Assembly (NCBI GenBank): GCA_009763385.1
Contig: CM019825.1
Location: 3,162,001-3,226,000 of the forward strand
Length of the DNA stretch: 64,000 bases
Direction: 5' to 3'
Source of the DNA: Coix lacryma-jobi var. lacryma-jobi
Lineage: Eukaryota > Streptophyta > Magnoliopsida > Poales > Poaceae
In this document: in pieces, positions 1 to 10,261 of the stretch
Layout of the letters: the number at the start of each line of letters is the position of its first letter
How positions within the stretch are numbered: the stretch's first letter is position 1
The notes under the pieces: generated by a model
Databases searched by the model: none
Seen by the model: the letters and a program-made list of their open reading frames with translations, nothing else
What the model was told of the DNA's origin: nothing
Translations under genes and position numbers: made by a program

Positions 1-434
1 CAGCTGGTGGACCCGCCCAGTCGCAACGCGCCGCGTGGCGCCGTGTCGGCGCCAGCGCAGCAGCCGCTGCCAGTTTTGCAAAAAGGCCCCTGCGTTTTAT
101 GGAAATCAACCCGCAGTCCACCTTAGTTCAAAAGAGTTTCTTTTAGGTCCTGTTTTCTTATGTTTTAGCCCCTGAACTTCCCGGTTTTAGAACCCACCGT
201 CCAGGACCCTGTTTTTCACGTGCTAGCCCCTGCCGTCTATAGTTAATTGCGTTTAGGCCCTCGGTTTTCGCAAGTTAGCCCCCAGAAAAAGGTTTTTATT
301 TACAAAAGAGTCCCTCAAACTTGTTTTCTTTATAACTTTCTCGTTTTTAGTCCGATTAGAGTGATCTTTATGTTCATGTGATCGTATCGACGAGTAGAAT
401 AGTTTTATATATGTTTCTCTACTTGTTTTTGATG
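1..434. other. Gene-free flank with repeated noncoding phrases
   Basis: No coding frame is supported. The stretch repeats short phrases such as GGCCCCTG and TAGCCCCTG at roughly 60-base spacing, which looks like noncoding retroelement (LTR-type) DNA, but neither a TG start, a CA end nor a coding domain is visible. The last 23 bases before the transposon (408-430) are found again at 6286-6308. Confidence 0.3.
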
Positions 435-1230
435 CACTACTAGGGATGTGATCATCAATGACGTAGTTCTTTCGTCATTGTAGATAAGCAAACCGTCACC
501 AAGTTTAATTTGTGACGTTTTTGTGACGAAAACTATATCGTCATTGGGGTCGCGTCACATTTGTTCTGTTGTGACGAAATGTTAATTTTTGTCACAGATG
601 TGCTTCCGTGTTGTGACGAAATTGATGTGGTCACGGATGTGATACCATTCTGTGACGATCAGGTTTGGTCAAGGATGGGTCCAGGTCTTCGTCATAATCC
701 ACCGTCTGACCTCGCGTCGTAACGACGTCGTTAACGACATTTGTAACCTATGACGGCCCATTTTGGTCACAGATTGAACTCTATTTTTGTCATAATGGTC
801 CGTTTGGAAGCCCCGACGACGCTTGCCACGTAGGATGCTGACATGGCTGATGACGTCATCGATGACGTGTCACGTGACGTGGCGATGACGTCATCGATGA
901 TGTGTCACACGATGTGGCGATGACGTCATAGCTAGCCCGGCTGCTGCCTTTGTTGCCACGTGGCTTGGTTTGATTGGTTCTTATTTCGTCATAGATTGCG
1001 GTTTGAAATCGTCAGTGAAGATGAAAGAGTTTGGTCACAGATGGCTACTTGAAATCGTCACTGAAGATGACACAGTTTTGGTCACATATTGTGATTTGTA
1101 ATCGTCACTGAAGATGACACAGTTTTGGTCACATATTATGATTTGTAATCGTCACTGAAGATGACACATTTTTGGTCACATATTGCGATTTGTAATCGTC
1201 ACTGAAGACGCCATCATTTTCGTCAGAGAA
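435..1230. repeat. CACTA 1 subterminal repeat region with two tandem arrays
   Basis: Subterminal repeats are where CACTA transposase accessory proteins bind. Here short words (TCGTCAC, GTGACGA, TTGGTCAC) occur in both orientations. Two tandem arrays are visible. One at about 849-930 has three copies at a 35-base period around GATGACGTCATCGATGA, which is itself palindromic around TGACGTCA. The other at about 985-1230 has five copies at a 46-47 base period around ATCGTCACTGAAGATGAC (repeat starts at 1010, 1056, 1103, 1150 and 1197). Confidence 0.8.
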
Positions 1231-1324
1231 AATGCAGATAATAATTTAATTGCAATTTGGAAATGATACTAGAAAGACCAAACAATTCCATACTTAATAA
1301 AACAAATTCCAACGAGCATACAGC

Positions 1325-3774
1325 TCAGTTCACATCAACACCAACATTACAGCATATAATTAAAAGTTGCCAACCAATATTATAGCATTTAATGTATATG
1401 TTGCCAACCACAAGCAACTTAAGTTTGACTTCCCAAAATGAAACAACCAAACACAGGAGATTACCATGCAAGGATAACAGCTTCTTGATCAGCGCATTGG
1501 TCTCCTCCATCTCCTTGCTGTTCTTCTCGGTCAGCATCTTGTACTCCTGCATCTCTTTTTTGTCCTCGTCAGCTTTTCTTTAGCTTCTTCACTTTTCTTC
1601 TTGAGCTCATCGAGTTCACCTTGAACCGCAGCCGCCGCTTCAGCTGCAAGTTGTTCCCGAAGCTCGCTTTCATGTGACTTGGAGGATGTCGGTGTTTTCA
1701 TGCCAACACTCTTCAGGAAATGATTTGAGCTGGTCTTGGAGAGCACCTTGGACACGAGCTCCACACTTGATGGTTCCGTCCCATCTTCATCAACAGGTTC
1801 ATCCTCAAAGCTTCCATATCAAGCTAAAATATCATGGACAGAAAATAATTACATGTTCATGCTACTTACGAACAACAAGATGAGAGTTGTTAATTATTGC
1901 AATAATTTGAGGAAGACATGTCACATAAGATGAACATAGCAAGCAAGGAACTTACAAGTGCTTCTCTTGCAGCTTGACTGAGGCCACGTTTGGAGCTGGT
2001 ATGGCAGGTCTCAAAGGCCTCCACCGCATCTAGTTCTTCATTCAGATCTGTGCTGGGTTCTTCTCTATTTCTCTTCTTCTTCTGTTTCGTGGATAAACAA
2101 TCACAACAAAAATTGACTCAGATTACATGCAAGAGAATTTGATATGTTCAAATGTGTATGGAGACTAGTACAAGGTACTTTGAGCTTACATATTCATGCA
2201 AGTGTGCGATAGGAGCGAGAACCTGTAGCCTGATGATACTTGACTTTACTGCGGTTCTGCTTGTTTTTCACACATTTCCTACAAGAGAATTAACATGTCA
2301 GATGAGATTATAGGTTCAATAAGAGAAGAGCCTTTGCAAAATGATTGTGAAAGAAGCATATATGGTAAGATATCCATACCATGTTCTTTGGATCAGACCA
2401 CTTTGCAACTAGTGCCCTCCACTGTTCATCAGACATGTAAGAAACAGGTGAAGTTGTCCTAACATTTGGTTAATTCATTTGCAGGAACACCATTGAAGTA
2501 TTTCTGCTTCAGCCGATAACGCATTTGTTTTACCGTAGAGCGCATCATATCTGTGCAAGCTTCTTGTGTTGGCCCATTTTTTGTGTAAATTGCCAAGCGT
2601 CCCTAGGTAAATTATAGTTCCATAGTTAGTTAGTCAATTCAGGTTAATCATGTATACAAGTTAACCATAAAAACAATAATGCACTTACATTTAGCTGATT
2701 TACAAAAACTCTTGTAGTATTCTCGTCTTTCTTGTAATCTTTCCAATGAGGTAGGACAGGCATGTTTTCCCGAACAATGATGCCAGCCTCTGATGCAAAC
2801 TTGGCAGCTTGAACAGGTTCATGAGGCCTTTTATTGCCTTCATCAACAAGTATGGGCAATCTCCTTCCCATAGCTTTAGTCATCTTGTCCAGCTGTTTTC
2901 CCTTAGTTGGTTGCCTAGGTCTCCTTGGAGCTCGCTCTGCAGTAGCTACAAAATAGAAGCAGCATTTAATGAAATGTTTTAGTTTCATGTAAATCAGCAA
3001 AAGAGAAGTCATATTGTACTGACAAAATTACTATAACTTGCCTTCAGTTTGTTCACCTCCATCTACATTGCCTTCATCACCACCTGTAGTGTCAAGATCA
3101 GCAGCTCCATTGTCTTCCTCTGGAGGTAGTCTCTCATGATCACTAGGTCCAGGTGTAGTATACCTGTCTGATATGTCATCATAACCATCTGTAGGAGCCT
3201 CTACATTGTCCCCATTTGTATCTGCACTATTAAGCCTTTTTGTTGATCTTGTTTGGGCTCCAGAATGCTGCACCTGTGATTCTTCAGATGCCCACACTCT
3301 CTTGCTCCTAGTTCGTGGAGCCATGTTAGGATCTCTCTTCTTAGAAGCGAGGTTTTCCTTCTAGCACTTGGAGGATACTGTAAAAAAAGTCAGCCATGTG
3401 CAATATTAAGCAAGACCATATATTATTACAGGTATGAAAAAACATGATGAATCTGAAAATAGGATCATATATTATAGATGAGATTGAAAACATTCAAATG
3501 CAATTCAAATACTCCCCATCCACTACTTGGAAGGTTAAAGAAGCACCTTAATTGCCAGGGGTTCTGGATGCTCTTCAGATTCAGTGTCGTCATCATCACT
3601 ATCTCCTTGATCATCTTCGCCAAGGAGATACTCTGATGAATCCGAATCTGAACTATTGGTTTTCTTGTTTGTTGTTTTTCCCTTTGTTGATGCAGGTTGT
3701 GGTAAAGAATTATTAAAACTGACACATAGATTGTGCAGTCCCAATTCTTCCATCCTCTTTAAATTGTTCGCCAC
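1325..3774 (-). pseudogene. CACTA accessory protein (Transposase_24-like), seven-exon pseudogene
   Basis: Minus-strand exons inferred from splice sites: 3774-3547, 3377-3042, 2945-2689, 2602-2380, 2278-2190, 2081-1956, 1823-1325. The protein has an acidic Ser/Asp N-terminus, a MAPRTRSKRVWASEES segment, a central block with LKQKYFNGVP and SDEQWRALVAKWSD, then KNKQNRSKVKYHQATGS, and a C-terminal coiled coil. This order is typical of PF03004 (plant transposase, En/Spm family) proteins as I know them. Breaks: a 10-base insertion shifts frame before the SDEQW motif, a 2-base loss shifts it after SRSY, another shift lies near 1560, and there is a TAG in the leader of exon 2. The intron after 3042 has a GC donor (AG|GCAAGT) and a normal AG acceptor. 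The ORF carrying the catalytic transposase (TNP2 type) was not seen in this element. Confidence 0.7.
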
Positions 3775-3789
3775 ATGTCTATCCCGGTT

Positions 3790-4640
3790 CCTCTCATAAT
3801 CGGTTTATTGGAGGTTGTATTACTTGCAACATAGCACAATGTGTGTATTAGTTCATGTGAAGGAGATTACTAGGAACTAGGAGGTAATACTAATTGACAC
3901 AGAGAAAAGAGGTAAGAGCAAGTATTGGCTACTATAGAGCAAACAAAAAAGAGGTGATAGGTTATAGATTAGAGCGAAGAAAGACTAGAGGTGATATGTT
4001 CCATAACAGTAGTTCATGGATTACTACATTGAAGTGAGATTGGGGGCATATATATTCCACATCTGTATATACATTATTAAATTGCAAGGCGTATGGAAAG
4101 CTGAAGGGCATTACCAACTTAAAAGCCCATGCATACAGGTGTTACCTTCTTCTTGTGCAGGTTGCTTGTTCCGTTGCCCCCTAGTTGCCACCATCGAGGT
4201 CGTCAAAGGGGAAGCAGAGCTGCTGCGGTGAACCCTAGTCGACGACGAAGCAGATCCAGTGAAAAGTCCACGACGATGACCCAAATCCTGCGATGGTTAG
4301 GGTTAGGTCATTGCGAGCGAAGTAGTCGGCGACGACGCAGGTCGTCGCCGGCTGTGGTCCCCCCGGGGGTGGCGGTTTGGTGGGGGTGAAATTTAGGTGG
4401 AAAAGGGGAGGAACAGCTCATCGACGGCGGTTGTGTTCCGTCTTGGCGATGAGGTACCTGGTCGTCGTGGTCGAGGAAGCAGCTCGTCGACGGCGGTTGA
4501 GTCCAGGCAGCGGCGGCTAGGGTAGAAGAAATGGGGGATGGGGGGAATGATTAATAAGGGGATAAATATGTGATTAGTGGCGGGATCAATTTTCAGGACG
4601 ACGCCTGTTTTGGCGCTCTTATTTTTCGGCCACAAGCTGG
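3790..4640 (-). other. Upstream (5') part of the CACTA 1 gene
   Basis: AT-rich DNA (3790-4130), then a GC-rich block (4140-4520) with open but unconvincing frames on both strands. Its position upstream of the minus-strand pseudogene suggests the promoter and 5' leader region of CACTA 1. No TATA box is obvious and I do not support a separate gene here. Confidence 0.35.
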
Positions 4641-4685
4641 GTATGTCGTCATTAAACTAAACCGCATCGAAAGGTTATCGAAATT

Positions 4686-4764
4686 ATTTGAATAGCACAG
4701 TGGTAAGGCAGGCTGATTTTGGTGCATTGGTCACTGGTTCGAATCCTTCAAAAGGCATTTTTTT
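4686..4764 (+). other. tRNA-like Pol III box pair (SINE head or tRNA relic)
   Basis: An A box TAGCACAGTGG at 4693-4703 and a perfect B box GGTTCGAATCC at 4736-4746 are 43 bases apart, as in tRNA genes and tRNA-derived SINE heads, and are followed by a run of seven T (4758-4764), a possible Pol III stop. The acceptor arms do not form a convincing cloverleaf, so this is more likely a SINE head or relic than a working tRNA gene. Confidence 0.45.
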
Positions 4765-4860
4765 GTTTTTCTAAATTTTTGTGATCTTCACTAGTTTTGT
4801 TTTCCTATTGATCTTTGAATATATTTTTGGTACAATTTTTTTGAGTTTTAGCACTGACAT

Positions 4861-5785
4861 GTTTGGTGTATGGTCATCCCAAAAAAGATTCAAATTAAAT
4901 GATTCAGAGAAAGTGGTACTTCATATTTCCCAGAAGGATGAACATCTCTCACTTAGTAACAAGGGTATGTGTGATGTGTATCACAACTTTCTCAGAATCA
5001 GTTGAAACTTTTTTGTCAACACTATATACCTAAATGAGGTGTCCATGCAAGTTTTGAGTTTTTTGTAGGTATCTTAGGATATTTTACCATTTATCCATGG
5101 GAAAATCAACAATAATTACAGTAATAGGTAAACTTGGTCTCAAATTGAACAAATGCACACACCATCATGGGACACCTACATAAGCATCCAAAAAAATTCG
5201 AATGATTTTGGTGAAAGTTGTACTACACATCCCCAAACGGATGAGCATCTCTCACTTACTCACATGGTCATGTGTAAGAGATGCGTGCCCTTGTAATCGT
5301 ATATATGCATCACAACTTTCTCAGAATCAGTTGAAACTTTTTTGTCAACACTATACACCTAAATGAGGTGTCCATGCAAGTTTTGAGTTTTTTGTAGGTA
5401 GCTTAGGATATTTTATCATCATTTATCCTTGGAAGATCCACAAATAATTACAGTAATAGGTAAACTTGGTCTCAAATGGAACAAATGCACACAACATCAT
5501 GGGACACCTACATAAGCATCCCAAAAAAATTTCGAATGATTTGGTGAAAGTTGTACTACACATCCCTAAACGGATGAGCATCTCTCACTTACTCACATGG
5601 TCATGTGTAAGAGATGTGTGCCCTTGTAATCGTATATATGCATCACAACTTTCTCAGAATCAGTTGAAACTTTTTTTGTCAACACTATACACCTAAATGA
5701 GGTGTCTATGCAAGTTTTGAGTTTTATGTAGGTAGCTTAGGATATTTTACCATTTATCCTTGGGAAAATCAACAAAAATTACTTT
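4861..5785. repeat. Three tandem copies of a 332-bp repeat
   Basis: Two near-identical units start at 5129 and 5461 (period 332), and a more diverged partial copy precedes them from about 4861. Shared words include CACAACTTTCTCAGAATCAG, CACCTAAATGAGGTGTC and GTAGGTAGCTTAGGATATTT. No coding frame survives across copies. The copies are so similar that the duplication must be fairly recent compared with the surrounding decayed elements. Confidence 0.85.
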
Positions 5786-5787
5786 TA

Positions 5788-5801
5788 GGACGGAGGGAGT
5801 A
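5788..5801. mobile_element. Stowaway-like MITE end
   Basis: GGACGGAGGGAG followed by TA matches the inner-to-outer terminus of grass Stowaway (Tc1/mariner) MITEs, whose ends read CTCCCTCCGT next to a TA target. The partner terminus was not found upstream, so only one end is supported. The 332-bp repeats may lie inside or beside the lost element. Confidence 0.45.
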
Positions 5802-5951
5802 CTCAGTGGGACCTACTCTGTGTGAACTCCATATTAAGCACGGCGGCCTACTCGGTGCGGTTTCCTCGGCTTTTTTTAGTCTCTTCTTCTTCCAGAGTCG
5901 GTGAGGCGAGGGGCGGTTTCAAGGCGGATTGCGTGGCGGCGAGGCTTGGAG

Positions 5952-6479
5952 ATGGAGCACGGAACCCGTGGCGACGGCGGCGAGGGCTGCATTGGCCGGA
6001 AGAGGCGCCCTCACGATGCGGAGGAGGTGGTGAAGAAGCCGAGGCGCCACACCAACTCTTCCTTGGGTGGCGGCTCGTCCTATGCTGATTCCATGGAGTC
6101 GGCGTTCACCTTCCCACGCCCAGCCGCCGGCAAGGAGAAGACGGTCATCGGCGAGGACAAGGTATGCTCCACCGCGACGTCGCCCAATCCGAAGGGGCTA
6201 GGGTTTATTTTTGTACGGATTCAAAAAATTAGTGCTGTTAATTAGGTTCATTAGGGTTCAAATTGAGATTATGGGTTCAAAAAATTATATGTTTCTCTAC
6301 TTGTTTTTTATATGCTTGGTGTACTGTTCTAATAGAAATGTATTTATTTGCATGTGATGATTGGTTTGGATGCTTGTGTGGTGCCATAAATCCCGTTTAG
6401 GCAGACCGAGTTGTTCAAGGTTGACGTGAAGCAGATCTTCAAAGAAGTGGGACCAACAACACGAGTTATTGGAAGACAA
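5952..6479 (+). pseudogene. Two-exon fragment of an unrecognised host gene
   Basis: Exon 1 (5952-6161) starts at the first ATG of a GC-rich frame and encodes a basic, charged 70-residue stretch with IGRKRRPHDAEEVVKKPRR, which resembles a nuclear localisation signal. It ends exactly in phase at AAG|GTATGC. Exon 2 (6405-6479, after TTTAGGCAG) keeps the phase for 25 codons (ELFKVDVKQIFKEVG) and ends before GTATAA. The matching phases, codon bias and splice signals argue that this was a real gene. No further exon is found before LTR-like DNA begins near 6590, so the 3' part has been lost or moved. The CTACTCGGTGCGG leader may be 5' UTR. Function unknown. Confidence 0.5.
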
Positions 6480-6589
6480 GTATAACTTACGGTTTCCTTG
6501 TTACCTATTAAATGCAAGACCCAGTAATCATTTTGCATGTGTCAACTTGATGAACCATAGGACAATACTAGTTTCTTTGAACTGTATAC

Positions 6590-7709
6590 CTTGTACCTAT
6601 GGGAGGGTTTTTGCATAATATGACTAGAAATGCTACGCGCTATATAAATGCTAATTGTTTAATACTGATTAATGACTATGGAACAAATGTTAAAAGAGGC
6701 TTTGTAACCACATTTAGGGCACTGGAGCATGTTGTTCGCTCAGTGACCCACCCCAGAGACTATCTTTTAAAGTGGCCACCCGGGAGATCCCGTGCAACCT
6801 TGGGTATTATATGGCTCTGATCTTAGTTGTGTAACTAGACTTTCTCTAGCTTGTAGTAGTTACCGAAAGGCGCTAGAGGGGGGAACTGGGTTAAAGAATG
6901 GCTTCCTTGCCTGTCAAGATGTGTACTGGTCGGCTGTCAGTGTGCCATCTTGAAGGGGCCTCCATTCGCCTGGACGCCTAAACCTTGCGGCTACTACTTG
7001 TTAGGGTAGCTAGTGAAAGGCTACGTAGTGAAACCCTGCCGTACTTCCATAGAGGAGGTAATGTGGGCCTTGCAAACCCCGGCATATGGGAATCACGGCC
7101 TAAGGTGAAAGTGTACAACCTCTGCAGAGTGTAAACCTGATATATCAGCCGTGCTCACGGATACGAGCGGCTCGGGTCCTTTTTAAGTAGTTCATGGTGG
7201 GGTATGTTGGTGGTTGGTTGCCTACCTCTTTTTAACATAATGATTATCACTTACAATGGGACAACAGGGTTTATACATCTAGTAATATAAGGTGAATATA
7301 AAATATGATCAACTTAAAATGCTGACCGCAGTCAACCGAGTCAAGCCTTTGAGCCTTGCATCCCCGTAGTTGTACTTGCTCAGCATGGTGAGCTGACGCT
7401 TATCGTTGGTTCACATAAAAATCCCGGATGGATACCAGATGGTGGATTCAAGTGAAGAATTACAAAGGATGTTACAAGATTTCTAGGCGGGTGTTCCCCC
7501 AGTCAACCGTCCCTGTGGAGTTTGGAGTCCCGAAGAGTAGTTTCCGCTCTGCTTTGTTTTAGATGTAAGTCTTGTTGTATCTATGTTTCGATATGTAATA
7601 AAGCATTGTCTTTGGGAAAATTCCATATTTGTTGCTATATGTGTCTTGTGGACTTCCTGGGCACACATATAGTGGTCACTTGGTATTCTTCGGAAAACCG
7701 GGTGTTACA
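6590..7709 (+). mobile_element. LTR fragment F (3' end of an LTR retrotransposon)
   Basis: Noncoding DNA with the style of grass gypsy LTRs (GAGCCTTGCATCCCCGTAG, CTTGCTCAGCATG) ends in GGAAAACCGGGTGTTACA at 7709, a plausible CA end, with an AATAAA at 7597-7602 about 110 bases upstream as expected for R. It then abuts the tail of a different LTR. No TG start was found, so the left limit is uncertain. Family (Tekay-like) is a guess from memory. Confidence 0.45.
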
Positions 7710-7763
7710 ACGCACATACAAATTCACTCGTCGGTGTAGACCCTCGGGTTCCGAACACCGACA
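7710..7763 (+). mobile_element. Tail of an LTR of the same family as element B
   Basis: These bases match the reverse complement of the start of the element-B 3' LTR at 23544-23600 (shared words AAATTCACTCG, GGTGTAGACC, CCGAACACCGACA), ending in CGACA. The fragment sits between LTR F and CACTA 2, so F interrupts a B-family LTR here and CACTA 2 abuts its end. Confidence 0.65.
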
Positions 7764-8539
7764 AGCACTGTGGCTTATGAACCGAGGACCTTTAGTCCCG
7801 GTTTTAGCCACCGCCCGGGACTAAAAGATCTTTAGTCCCAGGTCGTAATACCACCCGAGACTAAAGGCTGGACCTTTTGTCCCGGTGCGTATTATGACCC
7901 AGGACTAAAGGTTGTTTTGGCGGGCCTCGAAATTGCAGTGGACCTTTAGTCTCGGGTCGTAATCCCATCCGTACTAAAGGTGCCACTGTTTAATTCCCGT
8001 CAGTTATTTGAGCAGTTTTGGTTTTTTACAATATTTATTTGTATAAATATATACAAAATCATTGTTAATTGCATAGTAAATTAAATATAGGGCATAAATT
8101 TTTTAAAAAAACACTTGCATTTCCATTGTTTTATTGTATACACTATAAAAAATTGTAACATAAATTCTTTCCTTTATTTATAATATCGAACAAAATGTAA
8201 ATAACAATTAGTCTTTTGTTAATGCAAAAATATATTGCTCAATTAAAATATATAGAACTATTGGTTTTCGATAGAAAATTTGTTTTTGCATCATTTGAAC
8301 GTTAATCTTTTTGTTTTTCATCATTCATTGTCCAAATGCGCGATAGAGAAATACACCATCTAATAGGAATTTCATTTGAAGGTATAAATTTTTGTTGGTC
8401 ATATACGTTCTGGTGCCGTATTGGTCTCAAATTTTTTTTCTTAGGCTGTCACGTGGCACGCGTGAAGCAACCATCAAGTTTGAGATTTTTCGGAGATGGT
8501 TTGCTACTTTCTCTAGTTTAATTGTATTTCCGTGTGCTG

Positions 8540-9584
8540 TCACCGAGTAATTATAGGGTGAACTGGGCCTACCATCGAAATAATCTGGAATGGTGCCAAA
8601 CTTTTATACAGGGTCCCATGTGTCCTAGAAACAAGAATGTTGTGGAGGTTGATGAAAAACTGCTGGGATTTTCTTCCTGGGACGTTCTTCGCCCTCAACA
8701 TCGCCAGGGTCATCTCGCCGGATCTTATACTGCGATGCTTTACATACGGGGCATTCATCCAAATTCTCGTAGTCCTTGCCACGGTACAAGATGCAGTCAT
8801 TAGGACATGCATGTATGTTCTGGATTTCTAATCCCAAAGAACATACGATCTGTTTTGCTTCGTACCTAGTGACGAGCAATTCGACGAGCAATTCGTTAGG
8901 CTTTGGAAGCATCTTTTTTGAATCTTCAGTAATTGTCCAAATGTCTTGTCGATACACCATTCTGTGTCTTTCATTGTAGCCACTCCAGTGTTGTACCCAA
9001 ATTTTTTTGCCCATCTTGAGCGGATGGATATAGTAATTTCATGTGATCCTCTAGCACAAGGTCAAACTTAGTCTTCTCCTTTTCACTTTCGCAATCTCTT
9101 TGTGCATCACGAATGACATCACCAAGAGAATTATCTTCAGTGAGTGTGTCTTCTGCCCCTGCCTCTTCTTCAGCTTCCCCATTGCAGTATCATCGAAGTC
9201 ACTATATTGAGCAAATCATCGAAGTTAATTGCCATCAGGGTCCAATTGTTCTTCTTCACCTTCTTCCATCATAACCCCCGTTTTTCCGTGCTTGGTCCAA
9301 CAAATATAGTTTGACATGAAACCCGACTTCAACAAGTGGGACTGAAGACTCTTTGAGCTAGAATATTCCTTCAAATTCTTACACAGGGCACATGGGAAAC
9401 ACAGGAAACCATCCTGCTTGTTTGCCTCGGTCACTTTTAAGAAATAATGCACGTCATCAATGAACTCTTTGGAGCGACGATCGGCATTGTACATCCAATG
9501 ACGTGTCATCGTCTGCATTATATGACATATTACATAATTAAATTTTACATTTCTATAAACAAATGAAATTAAAAAATATCTCAA
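8540..9584 (-). pseudogene. TNP2-type CACTA transposase fragments
   Basis: Two minus-strand blocks are recognisable. 9584-9225 contains MTRHWMYNADRRSKEFIDD, typical of the transposase-associated N-terminal domain, with Cys residues of a zinc-binding pattern (FPCALC). 9014-8625 contains LGLEIQNIHACPNDCILY and ENLDECPVCKASQYK, a conserved TNP2 stretch just before the catalytic region. Stops and a frameshift separate the blocks (for example near 9030-9050), and the catalytic core that should follow HACPNDC is absent. Transposition function is lost. Confidence 0.75.
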
Positions 9585-9990
9585 AATTCTCTATTTCTCT
9601 AACTAACCATCAAATGTGGCATGCATGCTAGCCATGAAAGGTATATATTAGTTTAATTTATTACTTGACTCAGACATAATTTTGTAAATTAAAATATTAT
9701 AAATTTCTAATTTTCGTAACAAATGAAATTAAAAAAAACCCCAATGTTCTCTATTTCTCTAACTAATTCACAAAACATGGTATGCATACTAGCAATGGAA
9801 GGTATACATGTACTAGTTTTAATAAACTAATTAACCCGGTCACATTTTGTAAATTAAAGTATTCTAAATTTCTAATTTTTCCTACACAGATTAAATTAAA
9901 AAATACACTAAAATCTCTATTCTCTAACTAAACCATGAAATATGGTAGCAATGAAAGGTGTATACTACTTTTTAGGGTACTAATTTAGAT
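9535..9990. repeat. Three diverged tandem copies of a 160-166 bp AT-rich repeat
   Basis: The word CTATTTCTCTAACTAA recurs at 9591 and 9751 and in shortened form near 9917, with matching flanks (GAAATTAAAAAA before, ATGGTATGCAT-like after). Spacing is 160 then 166 bases. It lies upstream of the TNP2 N-terminus inside CACTA 2. Confidence 0.7.
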
Positions 9991-10079
9991 TTATTCATCA
10001 AAATATTCAAACTATCAAGTGATTGGAACTTAAAATGACATAGAAATCATAATTAACAAACCACATATATATACACCAC

Positions 10080-10235
10080 TGTTAACGGTCCTTACAGTTA
10101 ATATTATACCTTCAACTAATGCATAAAATGATATTAAATGATTGATAAAGCATAGCTGTAGGGTTTGATTCTAATGAGTTCCACGAGTTTTGGTGTTCTC
10201 ACTTGTTTTGTAGGATTATGAATATTTCACTATAT
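10080..10235 (+). mobile_element. LTR fragment related to solo LTR G
   Basis: Read on the plus strand this matches the reverse complement of 26240-26388 (shared GTAGGGTTTGA, TTCCACGAGTTTTGGTG, CACTTGTTTTGTAGGA). It begins with TG at 10080, the expected LTR start, and stops at about 10235 where the minisatellite-bearing LTR E begins. It is therefore the first 150 bases of a relative of G, in opposite orientation. Confidence 0.7.
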
Positions 10236-10261
10236 GCGGTCGGCTCCGCCTCCGTCTCCAG

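Larger units (their letters stand above)
435..4660 (-). mobile_element. CACTA (En/Spm) transposon 1, decayed
   Basis: The left end starts CACTACTAGGGATGTG at 435, the classic CACTA terminus, preceded by a possible 3-bp target duplication ATG (432-434). Inside the end are dense subterminal repeats of GTGACGA/TCGTCAC words, then a minus-strand gene with the organisation of the grass CACTA accessory protein. The matching right terminus (CCCTAGTAGTG) was not found, so the right limit near 4660 is an estimate based on the end of the GC-rich 5' part of the gene. The gene carries several frameshifts, so the copy is inactive. Superfamily assignment is strong; extent is weak. Confidence 0.75.
7766..10079 (-). 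mobile_element. CACTA transposon 2, truncated
   Basis: Starts CACTGTGGCTTATGAACCG at 7766 with flanking AAG as possible 3-bp target duplication, followed by inverted subterminal copies of CTTTAGTCCCGGT and its complement (7790-7980), the commonest subterminal word of grass CACTA elements. Minus-strand remnants of a TNP2 transposase follow. The other end is missing: an LTR fragment starts at 10080. The element is interrupted or deleted there. Confidence 0.75.

Noticed and set aside
4686..4764. Functional tRNA gene
   Set aside because: Box sequences fit but acceptor and anticodon arms do not pair convincingly.
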